Source: an uncultured Oribacterium sp. (GTDB taxonomy: Bacteria > Bacillota > Clostridia > Lachnospirales > Lachnospiraceae). From it: a DNA stretch of 64,000 nucleotides. The notes below the pieces were generated by a model. It ran no database searches, was not told the origin of the DNA, and was given only the letters and a program-made list of their open reading frames with translations. Below, in pieces: positions 17,061 to 24,398 of the stretch (the stretch's first letter is position 1; every line of letters begins with the position of its first letter). Both the position numbers and the translations under genes were made by a program. The stretch is from NCBI GenBank assembly GCA_934270345.1, contig CAKQPT010000010.1, positions 1 to 64,000 on the forward strand. The letters run 5' to 3'.

Positions 17061-18461
17061 ATGAAAGCTCTTGTGTTAAAGGGAAAAGGAAATATTGCCT
17101 ATATTGAAAAGAAACGTCCGACGCTGGCAGCCGCGCATGGCGCGCTGCTGAAGCCGCTGCTCGTCTCGCCATGCACCTCGGATGTTCATACGATCTGGCA
17201 GGGCAGCCCGAAGCGCCCGGACCTGACGCTCGGCCATGAGGTCATCGCCCGCGTCGAGGAAGTCGGCAGAGAGGTGACGGATTTTCGTGTCGGCGATGTT
17301 GTGGCCGTATCGGCGATCACCCCGGACTGGAGTCAGCCGGACGTCGAGGAAAACTATGCACATGCGGGCCATAATTTCAGCGCCCACATGCTCGGAAACA
17401 CCATCGACGGTGCCTTCCAGGAGCTGTTCTATCTTCCGTACGCGGACCGCAACCTCGCACATATCCCGGACGGCCTCACGCTCGAGGATGCGCTCATGTG
17501 CGTCGACGTCCTCCAGACCGGCTTCACAGCGGTCGAAGAGGCCGGCGTCAAGCCGGGCGATACCGTCGTCGTGATGGGCATCGGGGCCATCGGCCTCGCC
17601 GCCATCCTCGGCGCGAAGCTCGCCGGTGCCCGCACGATCTACGCCGTCGGCTCACGCCCGGAGAATACCCGCATCGCGGAATCCATGAGCGATATAAACT
17701 GTCACGTCGAAGTGCTGAACTACCGCCACCTGCATTGTCCGCTCCCGCAGGGCATGCATCCGCTCGCGAACTCCACCGGCTCGCCCGTCGTGAACTACGT
17801 CCTCACGAAGACACAGACGAAGGGCGCGGATAAGGTGCTCATCTGCGGCGGTGATGACCTCGCCTTCCCGCAGGCCATCGACATGGTGAAGTACGGCACC
17901 GGTGTCGTCTCGAACGTCATGTACTACGGCGCCGACCTCGACACCCAGGGCGGCGAGCTGAAAACCCTCGAAGCCATGAACAGCGCCGAAACCTACCTCA
18001 CCAGCACCGCCGCAGCTGTCGAAGCAGAAGCCCAGGCCGCAGGTGCACCGCCGCAGGCAGCAGACGACATAAACGTCGACCGCACGACCATCGCTGCATC
18101 AGCAGCAGGCGCGCAGCCGACCAGCACGCTCAGCACGACCGGCAGCGCATCATCGAAGCCGACGTTCGCTGTGCCGGGCGACGTGCTCAGGAAAGCACAC
18201 ACCGTGAAGCTGAACGACAACATCGACTGCATCCAGATCCCGAAGTTTTCCATCGGTCGTGGCATGGCCGGGAAAACCCTGAAGTTCTCCCTGAGCAGGG
18301 GCGGACGCCAGAACCTCGAACACGTGATGCGGATTGTGCAGGAGAGCGGCGTGCACCCGTCGATCTTCATCACGGAGCATTACGACGGCCTTGACCAGAT
18401 CGCTCAGGCCATCGACGACATGAAAGAACGAAAAGCCATCAAAATCGCTGTGAAAATGTAA
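17061..18461 (+). CDS. Zinc-dependent medium-chain dehydrogenase
   Basis: The ATG at 17061 starts a 466-residue MDR protein. The catalytic zinc ligands match the clostridial secondary alcohol dehydrogenase pattern: Cys38 (SPCTSDVH), His59-Glu60 (GHE) and Asp149 (CVDVLQTGF). The cofactor motif is GIGAIGL (about 173-179). A ~57-residue Ala/Thr/Ser-rich insertion (about 314-371) explains the length over the usual ~350-360. It is the fourth gene of the operon, 13 bases after the methyltransferase, and is followed by a terminator. It probably reduces or oxidises a carbonyl on the pathway intermediate, with unknown substrate. Confidence 0.86.
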   Translation: MKALVLKGKGNIAYIEKKRPTLAAAHGALLKPLLVSPCTSDVHTIWQGSPKRPDLTLGHEVIARVEEVGREVTDFRVGDVVAVSAITPDWSQPDVEENYAHAGHNFSAHMLGNTIDGAFQELFYLPYADRNLAHIPDGLTLEDALMCVDVLQTGFTAVEEAGVKPGDTVVVMGIGAIGLAAILGAKLAGARTIYAVGSRPENTRIAESMSDINCHVEVLNYRHLHCPLPQGMHPLANSTGSPVVNYVLTKTQTKGADKVLICGGDDLAFPQAIDMVKYGTGVVSNVMYYGADLDTQGGELKTLEAMNSAETYLTSTAAAVEAEAQAAGAPPQAADDINVDRTTIAASAAGAQPTSTLSTTGSASSKPTFAVPGDVLRKAHTVKLNDNIDCIQIPKFSIGRGMAGKTLKFSLSRGGRQNLEHVMRIVQESGVHPSIFITEHYDGLDQIAQAIDDMKERKAIKIAVKM

Positions 18462-18483
18462 GTGTTGTAGATGAACTGTTACC

Positions 18484-18522
18484 AAAAACAACCAGGGTGG
18501 AGAAATCGCCCTGGTTGTTTTT
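18484..18522 (+). terminator. Rho-independent terminator after the dehydrogenase
   Basis: AAAAACAACCAGGG pairs with CCCTGGTTGTTTTT across an 11-base loop. The symmetric A and T tails make it potentially bidirectional. The following ~240 bases up to 18769 contain GC-rich inverted words but no gene. Confidence 0.9.
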
Positions 18523-18769
18523 AAGTAATCCCCAAAACATAAATCCCCTCCCAAATCTTGCCACCTTCACCCATAGAGTGTAATATAGATAAGATTCGGG
18601 CTCGCGGGCCCGCGGTTTACCGCCTCGGGCAAGGTATAGTGCCTCGCGCCCTGCGCCCCGGCCCTTGCGTGCCCACCCGCCGCCATGCATCCGTCATGGT
18701 CGTGTTGCATGTCGCGACAGCGGCGGCCCGCGCCCCACACAAATCACCTTCACGTTAGGAGATAAGATT

Positions 18770-19744
18770 TTGAAAACCATCAGCATCGTCATTCCATGCT
18801 ATAACGAGCAGGAGAACGTCGTTCCGCTCTACGAGGCCCTTCGGAGTATGTTCGCTTCCGACCTCCCTCAGTACCGCTACGAGCTCCTCTACATCGACAA
18901 CGATTCCCACGACGAGACGCGCGCGCTGATCCGCGGCCTCTGTGCACAGGATCCACAGGTGAAGGCCATCTTCAATGCGAAGAACTTCGGCCAGTTCAAC
19001 AGCCCGTACTACGCGATGCTGCAGTCCACCGGCGACGCCACGATCCTCATGGCCGCCGACTTCCAGGACCCGATCGAGATGATCCCGCAGTTCGTCGCAG
19101 CCTGGGAGGAGGGCTATAAGATCGCCATCGGCGTGAAGACCCACTCGAAGGAAAACCCGCTCATGTACGCCCTTCGCGGCCTCTACTACAAGCTCATAAA
19201 GAAGATGTCCTCCGTCGACCAGATCGCGCAGTTCACCGGCTTCGGTCTCTACGACCACGCCTTCATCGACGTCATGCGGCAGCTGAACGACCCGACCCCG
19301 TTCCTGCGTGGCATCGTCGCCGAGCTCGGCTTCCACCGGAAGGAAATTCCGTATACCCAGCCGAAGCGCCGCGCCGGCATCACGCACAACAACCTCTACA
19401 CCCTGTACGACGCCGCGATGCTCGGCTTCACGAGCTACACGAAGGTCGGCCTCCGTATGGCGGTGTTCTTCGGTGCCGTCTGCAGCGCCATCAGCATGCT
19501 GATCGCCATCATTTACCTCGTCATGAAGCTCATCTGGTGGGATCGCTTCCCGGCCGGCATGGCCCCGATGCTCATCGGCATGCTCTTCCTCGGCTCCGTG
19601 CAGATCTTCTTCATCGGTCTGCTCGGCGAGTACATCCTGAGCATCAACCAGCGCGTCATGCGCCGCCCGCTCGTCGTCGAGGAGGAGCGCCTGAACTTCC
19701 CGGAGGACGCGATGATCGGCGGCATGGCCGACGCCTCAAAATAA
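18770..19744 (+). CDS. GtrB/DPM1-like polyprenyl-phosphate glycosyltransferase
   Basis: TTAGGAGAT precedes a TTG start at 18770; the frame continues upstream only through GC-rich leader sequence. The 324-residue product is a GT2 enzyme: SIVIPCYNEQENV, an acidic DFQDP motif and KRRAGITHNN. Two C-terminal membrane helices around 230-255 and 265-295 end in GEYILSINQRV, as in GtrB. Such enzymes load a sugar from a nucleotide donor onto undecaprenyl phosphate at the inner face of the membrane. The gene stands just before a large wall-polysaccharide glycosyltransferase, so it may supply lipid-linked sugar for decoration. Confidence 0.88.
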   Translation: MKTISIVIPCYNEQENVVPLYEALRSMFASDLPQYRYELLYIDNDSHDETRALIRGLCAQDPQVKAIFNAKNFGQFNSPYYAMLQSTGDATILMAADFQDPIEMIPQFVAAWEEGYKIAIGVKTHSKENPLMYALRGLYYKLIKKMSSVDQIAQFTGFGLYDHAFIDVMRQLNDPTPFLRGIVAELGFHRKEIPYTQPKRRAGITHNNLYTLYDAAMLGFTSYTKVGLRMAVFFGAVCSAISMLIAIIYLVMKLIWWDRFPAGMAPMLIGMLFLGSVQIFFIGLLGEYILSINQRVMRRPLVVEEERLNFPEDAMIGGMADASK

Positions 19745-19759
19745 TATAAAGGAAATATC

Positions 19760-22279
19760 ATGTTACGATTTAAAGTAGATATCGCGCTGGCGCGTGAGGG
19801 CGAACTCATGCTCCAGGGCTGGGCCTTCGGCTCAAATCCAGAAGAAGAAGTGAAGCTCACGGTCGTGGATCAGGCAGGCAACCCTGTCCCGGGCACGACC
19901 GTGTCCTCTGTACGTCGTGATGAGGTGGTCAATGCCTTTTTCGGCGATGTCGTGAAGGCCCACGGAGCGCTCCGACGCGACCTCGGCTTCGACGTCCACA
20001 CCCCGTACGCGCAGGGCGAGACCCGCATCCTCGTGCTGCAGGCCGACGGCCAGACGAAGCGCGTGAAGTTCACCGACCATATCCTCGAGGAGTTCAACTC
20101 CGTCGCCCACCGGAAACGCGAGAAGCTCCTCGCCCTGTTCCATTGGGAGACCGTCGAGGTGGCCTGGGAGTACTTCCAGAAGCACGGCCTCCGCGCCCTC
20201 TTTAAGAAATCTGTCCACAAGATCCAGAACATCCAGGACGACTACGACTATAACGAGTGGTATAAGAAGGTCCGCATCACAGACGAGGAGCTCGCGAAGC
20301 AGCGGGAGAGCGCCGGTGATTTCGCGCAGCAGCCGACCTTCTCCATCGTGATCCCGGTTTACGCGACCCCGGAGAAGTTCCTCCGCCGCATGCTCGACTC
20401 GATCCGGGAGCAGACCTACCCGAAGTTCGAGGTCTGCCTCGTAGACGCAACCCCGTACGCGAAGATCCAGCACGACCCGGCGCAGGGCCGTACACCACAG
20501 GAGGTCCTCGCAGAGTACGCCGCCGCAGACAGCCGTTTCCGCTATGAAACCCTCGCGGAGAACCTCGGCATCGCGGAGAATACCAACGCCGCGATCCGCA
20601 TGGCGACCGGTGACTTCATCGTCCTCGCCGACCATGACGACGAGCTCGAGCCGCAGGCCCTCTATGAGTGCGTCCGTGCGATCAACGCCCATCCGGACGT
20701 CCAGGTCCTCTATTCCGACGAGGATAAGGTCGACTTCGAGGACATCTACTACTTCGAGCCGCACTTCAAGACTGATTTCAACCCGGACCTGCTCCGCTCC
20801 GTGAATTACATCTGCCACCTCTTCGTCGCCCGCCGAAGCCTCCTCGACGCCATCGCTGAGACCGCTGTCGACGGCCAGAAAATCTACGAGCGCAGCGCCT
20901 ACGACGGTGCCCAGGACTACGACCTCATCCTCCGCGCCACCGAAAAAGCCCAGGCGATGGAGCAGGCCCGTCTCGTTTCCTGCGCCAATGCTTCCGACGC
21001 GAACGCAGTCACGAGTGCACAGCAGAGCGACACCGTTGCTTCGACTACGGCTGGCGTCGATGGCCAGACTTCGGCTGCAGAGATGAGTGCGCAGCCGGCC
21101 ATCGCCGCGGCACTGAACCCGCTTGATCAGGAGCTCCTCCGCCAGGGCCGCTTCACCAGCAGCAACATCATCCACATCCCGATGGTGCTGTATCACTGGC
21201 GCGCACACCAGGCGTCCACCGCGCAGCACCCGGAAGCGAAGCTCTACGCCTTCGAGGCCGGCACCCGCGCCGTATATGACCACTGCAAGCGCGTCGGCCT
21301 CCCAATTCAGAAGGTCGAGCAGGGTATCACCTACGGCTTCTACCATCCGATCTACGAAAATCAGCAGCCGCTGATCTCCGTCGTGATCCCGAATAAGGAC
21401 CACACTGCCGACCTCGATAAGGCCATCACTTCCCTCGCCGCCGGCAACTATAAAAACCTTGAGTTCATCATCGTCGAAAACAACTCGGATCAGGAAGAAA
21501 CCTGGAAGTATTACGAAGCACTGCCGAAGCGCTTCTCAAATGTGAAGGTCGTGAAGTGGGACGGCCCGTTCAACTATTCGGCGATCAACAACTACGGCGT
21601 TCAGTTCACGCACGGCCAGTACCTGCTCTTCCTGAACAACGACATCGAGGAGATCGACCCGGATTCCATCGATGAGATGATCGGCTACGTACAGCGCGAA
21701 GACGTCGGCATCTGCGGCGCACGCCTCCTGTACCCGGACGAAGACATCCAGCACGCCGGCGTGATCATGGGCATGGGTGGTATCGCCGGTGCCGCCTTCG
21801 TACGCACCCACGACTCGGATCTCAGCTACATGCACCGTGCGAAGTGCATCCAGGACTACTCCTGCGTCACCGCCGCCTGCCTCCTCACGAAGCGCAGCCT
21901 CTTCGACCAGGTCGGTGGCTTCACCGAGAAGCTCGCCGTCGCCTTCAACGACGTCGACTACTGCATGAAGGTCCGGGCCCTCGGAAAGCTCGTCGTGTAT
22001 AACCCATACGCGAAGTTCTACCACTACGAATCAAAGTCCCGCGGCATGGAAGACACCCCGGAGAAGCTCGCCCGCTTCCACTCCGAAATCCTCACCTTCG
22101 GCACCACCTGGAAGGACATCCTCCGCGACGGCGACCCGTACTACAGCCCGGCCCTCACCTTCCGCAAGGCCAACTTCGCCCTGAAGGACCTCACCCAGGA
22201 ACAGGTCGGCGAACCCATGCACTACGCCCTCCTGAAAGGCATCGTTTGGGACGGCCCCGACGCCGGCACCCAGTCGTAA
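19760..22279 (+). CDS. Two-domain GT2 glycosyltransferase (rhamnan synthesis-like)
   Basis: An 839-residue cytoplasmic protein. After a ~190-residue variable N-terminal region comes a first GT-A domain (FSIVIPVYATPEKFLRRML, then ADHDDELEP and YSDEDKVD). A second follows from about residue 538 (ISVVIPNKDHTADLD, IVENNSDQ, FLNNDIEEI). Paired GT2 domains are typical of enzymes that extend rhamnose- or galactose-rich wall polymers. A low-complexity insertion (about 403-455) with the GCCAATGC word breaks the first domain's C-terminal part. The gene follows the GtrB-like gene by 15 bases and ends the operon before a terminator. Confidence 0.87.
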   Translation: MLRFKVDIALAREGELMLQGWAFGSNPEEEVKLTVVDQAGNPVPGTTVSSVRRDEVVNAFFGDVVKAHGALRRDLGFDVHTPYAQGETRILVLQADGQTKRVKFTDHILEEFNSVAHRKREKLLALFHWETVEVAWEYFQKHGLRALFKKSVHKIQNIQDDYDYNEWYKKVRITDEELAKQRESAGDFAQQPTFSIVIPVYATPEKFLRRMLDSIREQTYPKFEVCLVDATPYAKIQHDPAQGRTPQEVLAEYAAADSRFRYETLAENLGIAENTNAAIRMATGDFIVLADHDDELEPQALYECVRAINAHPDVQVLYSDEDKVDFEDIYYFEPHFKTDFNPDLLRSVNYICHLFVARRSLLDAIAETAVDGQKIYERSAYDGAQDYDLILRATEKAQAMEQARLVSCANASDANAVTSAQQSDTVASTTAGVDGQTSAAEMSAQPAIAAALNPLDQELLRQGRFTSSNIIHIPMVLYHWRAHQASTAQHPEAKLYAFEAGTRAVYDHCKRVGLPIQKVEQGITYGFYHPIYENQQPLISVVIPNKDHTADLDKAITSLAAGNYKNLEFIIVENNSDQEETWKYYEALPKRFSNVKVVKWDGPFNYSAINNYGVQFTHGQYLLFLNNDIEEIDPDSIDEMIGYVQREDVGICGARLLYPDEDIQHAGVIMGMGGIAGAAFVRTHDSDLSYMHRAKCIQDYSCVTAACLLTKRSLFDQVGGFTEKLAVAFNDVDYCMKVRALGKLVVYNPYAKFYHYESKSRGMEDTPEKLARFHSEILTFGTTWKDILRDGDPYYSPALTFRKANFALKDLTQEQVGEPMHYALLKGIVWDGPDAGTQS

Positions 22280-22306
22280 AACCAGATAATTGAAGACAAA
22301 TGACCC

Positions 22307-22334
22307 CCCCGGCTTGCCTTGCATGCCGGGGTTT
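22307..22334 (+). terminator. Terminator after the two-domain glycosyltransferase
   Basis: CCCCGGC pairs with GCCGGGG around a 10-base loop, followed by TTTCT. The T run is short. Confidence 0.6.
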
Positions 22335-22399
22335 CTATATGGAAGCATCTACCACAAAGAGCTCTGAAGCCCATCCAGATGATAGCGAGGCCGAACATT

Positions 22400-22560
22400 C
22401 AGTACCGGGCGCTGCCCGGACCCGCCCCTCGTCGGGGAGGCAGGAAAGGATCTCGTGGATCCTTTCTCGGCAGCAGGGTGATCCGTGTCACTCCGTCAAG
22501 GACTGCCCGGACGCATAAATGCGTCCAGCGTACTGTTCCTTGACTCCGTTCCCGCTCCAG
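22400..22560. other. Structured GC-rich intergenic stretch with several hairpins
   Basis: No gene is evident between 22335 and 22612. Consecutive inverted words are visible: CCGGGCGCTGCCCGG, CCCCTCGTCGGGG, AAAGGATC/GATCCTTT, and a nested pair in which GTCAAGGA and TCCTTGAC enclose GGACGCATAAATGCGTCC. This could be a small structured RNA, a REP-like element or processed 3' sequence. Confidence 0.45.
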
Positions 22561-22611
22561 GCAACGGCTACAGGTCATCAAATATTCGATTCGGGAAATG
22601 GCTGCGTAGCA

Positions 22612-22674
22612 TTTAGTTGAGAATATGTACGAAATTAGTACAAAAGCACTGAAAATATGACATATTCTTAACTA
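22612..22674. repeat. Long interrupted inverted repeat
   Basis: TTAGTTGAGAATATGTAC and its imperfect complement ending CATATTCTTAACTA enclose about 28 bases. The element lies directly before the 33-bp tandem array and the toxin-antitoxin promoter. Confidence 0.6.
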
Positions 22675-22675
22675 C

Positions 22676-22807
22676 ACGTGATTTTTGCATGTTTGCACGT
22701 GCAATGACACGCATAAATTGCGTGTCATCAGAAAACATAATACGCAATAATCGCATATTTGCATGAGTATAAGAACGCAATAATTGCGTATTTTTGCTGC
22801 GTATTTC
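22676..22807. repeat. Array E: four tandem 33-bp repeats before the toxin-antitoxin genes
   Basis: Units start at 22676, 22709, 22742 and 22775, exactly 33 bases apart, and begin ACGTG/ACGCA. Three contain palindromic words such as ACGCAATAATTGCGT. They end about 10 bases before the extended -10 at 22817. This is where an autoregulating antitoxin with a DNA-binding domain would bind. Confidence 0.75.
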
Positions 22808-22816
22808 TTTGCTTGA

Positions 22817-22825
22817 TGATATAAT
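22817..22825 (+). promoter_or_regulatory. Extended -10 promoter of the MNT/HEPN operon
   Basis: TGATATAAT forms an extended -10 (TGnTATAAT) about 75 bases before the ATG. A TTGCTG 20 bases upstream is a poor -35, as expected when an extended -10 is used or an activator helps. Confidence 0.55.
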
Positions 22826-22899
22826 GAACGAAACAGCAGTATATTCGATGAAAATTATGGTAGCAAGAACAGCTAACTTTTTTCTGAAAAGTGAAATTT

Positions 22900-23382
22900 A
22901 TGAGCAGTGAAATGAAATTAAGAACATTAAGGAAGCAAAAGAAACTGACCCAGGTCGAGTGTGCGAAGTACCTGGGCATCCCGGTTCGTACATACCAGAA
23001 CTATGAAACGGATGAAAAAAAGCAGGATACGCCGAAATATGTCTATATGATACAGAAGCTGGACCAGTATGGATTCATCGATGAAAGCCATGGCATCTTA
23101 AGTATCCAGAAAATAAAAGATGTATGCCGCGACATTTTCGCAGCCTATGATGTAGACTATTGCTATCTGTTCGGCTCTTACGCAAAGGGAAAAGCGACGG
23201 AAACAAGCGATGTAGATCTGCTGATTTCGACCACGGTTTCCGGCATGAAGTTCTATGAACTGGTCGAAGAGCTCCGGGAAGCTTTAAAAAAAGAAGTGGA
23301 CCTGCTGAATCTGGAGCAGTTGAAAGATAATCTTGAACTCGTAAACGAAATCCTGAAGGACGGTATAAAAGTGTATGGATAA
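22900..23382 (+). CDS. mntA: HTH-MNT fusion antitoxin (minimal nucleotidyltransferase)
   Basis: The 160-residue product joins an XRE-type helix-turn-helix (about 5-38, LRKQKKLTQVECAKYLGIPV) to a minimal nucleotidyltransferase domain with GSYAKGKATETSDVDLL (Gly92-Ser93, Asp104 and Asp106). In known HEPN/MNT (type VII) systems the MNT protein AMPylates the HEPN toxin on a tyrosine and so silences it. The fused HTH is less common and suggests that this antitoxin also represses its own promoter through the 33-bp repeats. I took ATG 22900; GTG 22891 and ATG 22912 are possible, and no ribosome site is strong. It overlaps hepT by 8 bases. Confidence 0.88.
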   Translation: MSSEMKLRTLRKQKKLTQVECAKYLGIPVRTYQNYETDEKKQDTPKYVYMIQKLDQYGFIDESHGILSIQKIKDVCRDIFAAYDVDYCYLFGSYAKGKATETSDVDLLISTTVSGMKFYELVEELREALKKEVDLLNLEQLKDNLELVNEILKDGIKVYG

Positions 23383-23710
23383 CAAGAAAACAAACCAATA
23401 TTACCTACAGAAGATTATTACGGATCTTCGCTTTATCATCGCACATACGAAAGATATCTCTCAGGGAGAGCTGGAGGAAAACGAACTTCTGATTGATTCC
23501 GTGATGTTTCGTCTGATACAGATTTCGGAGAATTCGGATCGCTTAAGCGAAGAATTTAAGCAACAGCATGCATCGATTCCCTGGCGGGCGATGAAAGGCC
23601 TTCGTAACCGAATCGTCCATGAATACGGCAATGTCGTATTATCAATCGTATATGATACCGTGAAAAAAGATATTCCGGAGCTCCTGGAGGATTTGGAGGA
23701 TATCGAATAA
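23375..23710 (+). CDS. hepT: HEPN-domain toxin
   Basis: A 111-residue all-helical HEPN protein of the DUF86/HepT family. The catalytic RX4HXY motif is intact: Arg77, His82 and Tyr84 in GLRNRIVHEYGN. HepT proteins are RNases, and the tyrosine is the known AMPylation site of the paired MNT enzyme. The ATG lies inside the last codons of mntA (8-base overlap), so the two are translated together. All expected residues are present, so the toxin should be active. The mRNA runs out into array F. Confidence 0.92.
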   Translation: MDNKKTNQYYLQKIITDLRFIIAHTKDISQGELEENELLIDSVMFRLIQISENSDRLSEEFKQQHASIPWRAMKGLRNRIVHEYGNVVLSIVYDTVKKDIPELLEDLEDIE

Positions 23711-23755
23711 ATCGTCAAACTTATCCTGTAAGGAATATTATCTAAATCGGATGGC

Positions 23756-24158
23756 GCTATCTAATATTGAACGATTTCAAAAATAGTGGATATGATTTTC
23801 CTCTTGAAAAGCGTCAGCCAGCTGAAAACTATCCAACCATAGGCGATTTTAAAAATATTGGATATTGAAAGGCTTGTTTCGTAAGAGTGCGCCACTCTCA
23901 AGTATCCAGCTTTTAAGAAAAGAAGGATTATTGGATATGCGCGCAAAAGAATTCTTCGCTAGAGCCCAAAATCCATATCCACTATTTTAGAAAGCGAGGA
24001 CGATTGGATAGTACGCATATAAGCGTATGCCTGAATTCGCGTAAAACTATCCAATAAGTGCCGTTTTATGAAATCATAGATAGTTTTGCTCCCGGAGGAA
24101 AATGATAAAAACTATTGAAAATATCCACTATTAGAAAAATCGCTCACTATTGGATAGT
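23756..24158. repeat. Array F: six ~38-bp inverted-arm elements, 71-75 bp pitch
   Basis: The ~690-base gap 23711-24398 has no credible gene. Units lie at 23756-23793, 23828-23865, 23901-23938, 23975-24012, 24046-24084 and 24121-24158. Arms are close to ACTATCCAA and TTGGATAGT/TTGGATAT. The asymmetric core GCGATTTTAAAAA reads forward in units 1, 2 and 5 and reverse in 3, 4 and 6. Spacers of 33-37 bases look unrelated. The architecture and core resemble arrays A and C, but the arms differ. The remaining 24159-24398 shows nothing except the promoter of the next gene. Confidence 0.75.
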
Positions 24159-24363
24159 GGCGCGGATTTTCACTTATTTCGCCCGTTACACTACTGAAAA
24201 TTTCCGGGCCGCGCGCGGCAGTTCGCCGGAAATCGCGACCCATTCTCGCGCGGCAGCGCCAGCCACAAGAAAAATCGCAAAAGCAGATCTATCACGAGGG
24301 CTTCGTCTTAGCGAAAATGTTACGATCATCCCGAAATCCTAAGAAATTTCTAACATCCTTGCT

Positions 24364-24392
24364 CTAGGTTTTTCAGAAAAATAGAGTATACT
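24364..24392 (+). promoter_or_regulatory. Promoter placing transcription start at or near the ATG (possible leaderless mRNA)
   Basis: TATACT at 24387-24392 ends 6 bases before the ATG at 24399, with a weak CTAGGT box 17 bases upstream. No ribosome-binding site precedes the ATG. If this -10 is used, the message would begin at or next to the start codon. Confidence 0.45.
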
Positions 24393-24398
24393 CCCAGT

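Noticed and set aside
23756-24158. CRISPR array
   Set aside because: Pitch and unit size fit, but units are diverged, switch orientation, have inverted arms, and no cas gene is within the window.
24115-24342. Small gene in the gap before the phosphoglycosyl transferase
   Set aside because: The 75-codon frame starts inside array F, has no ribosome site, and its composition is unlike neighbouring proteins.
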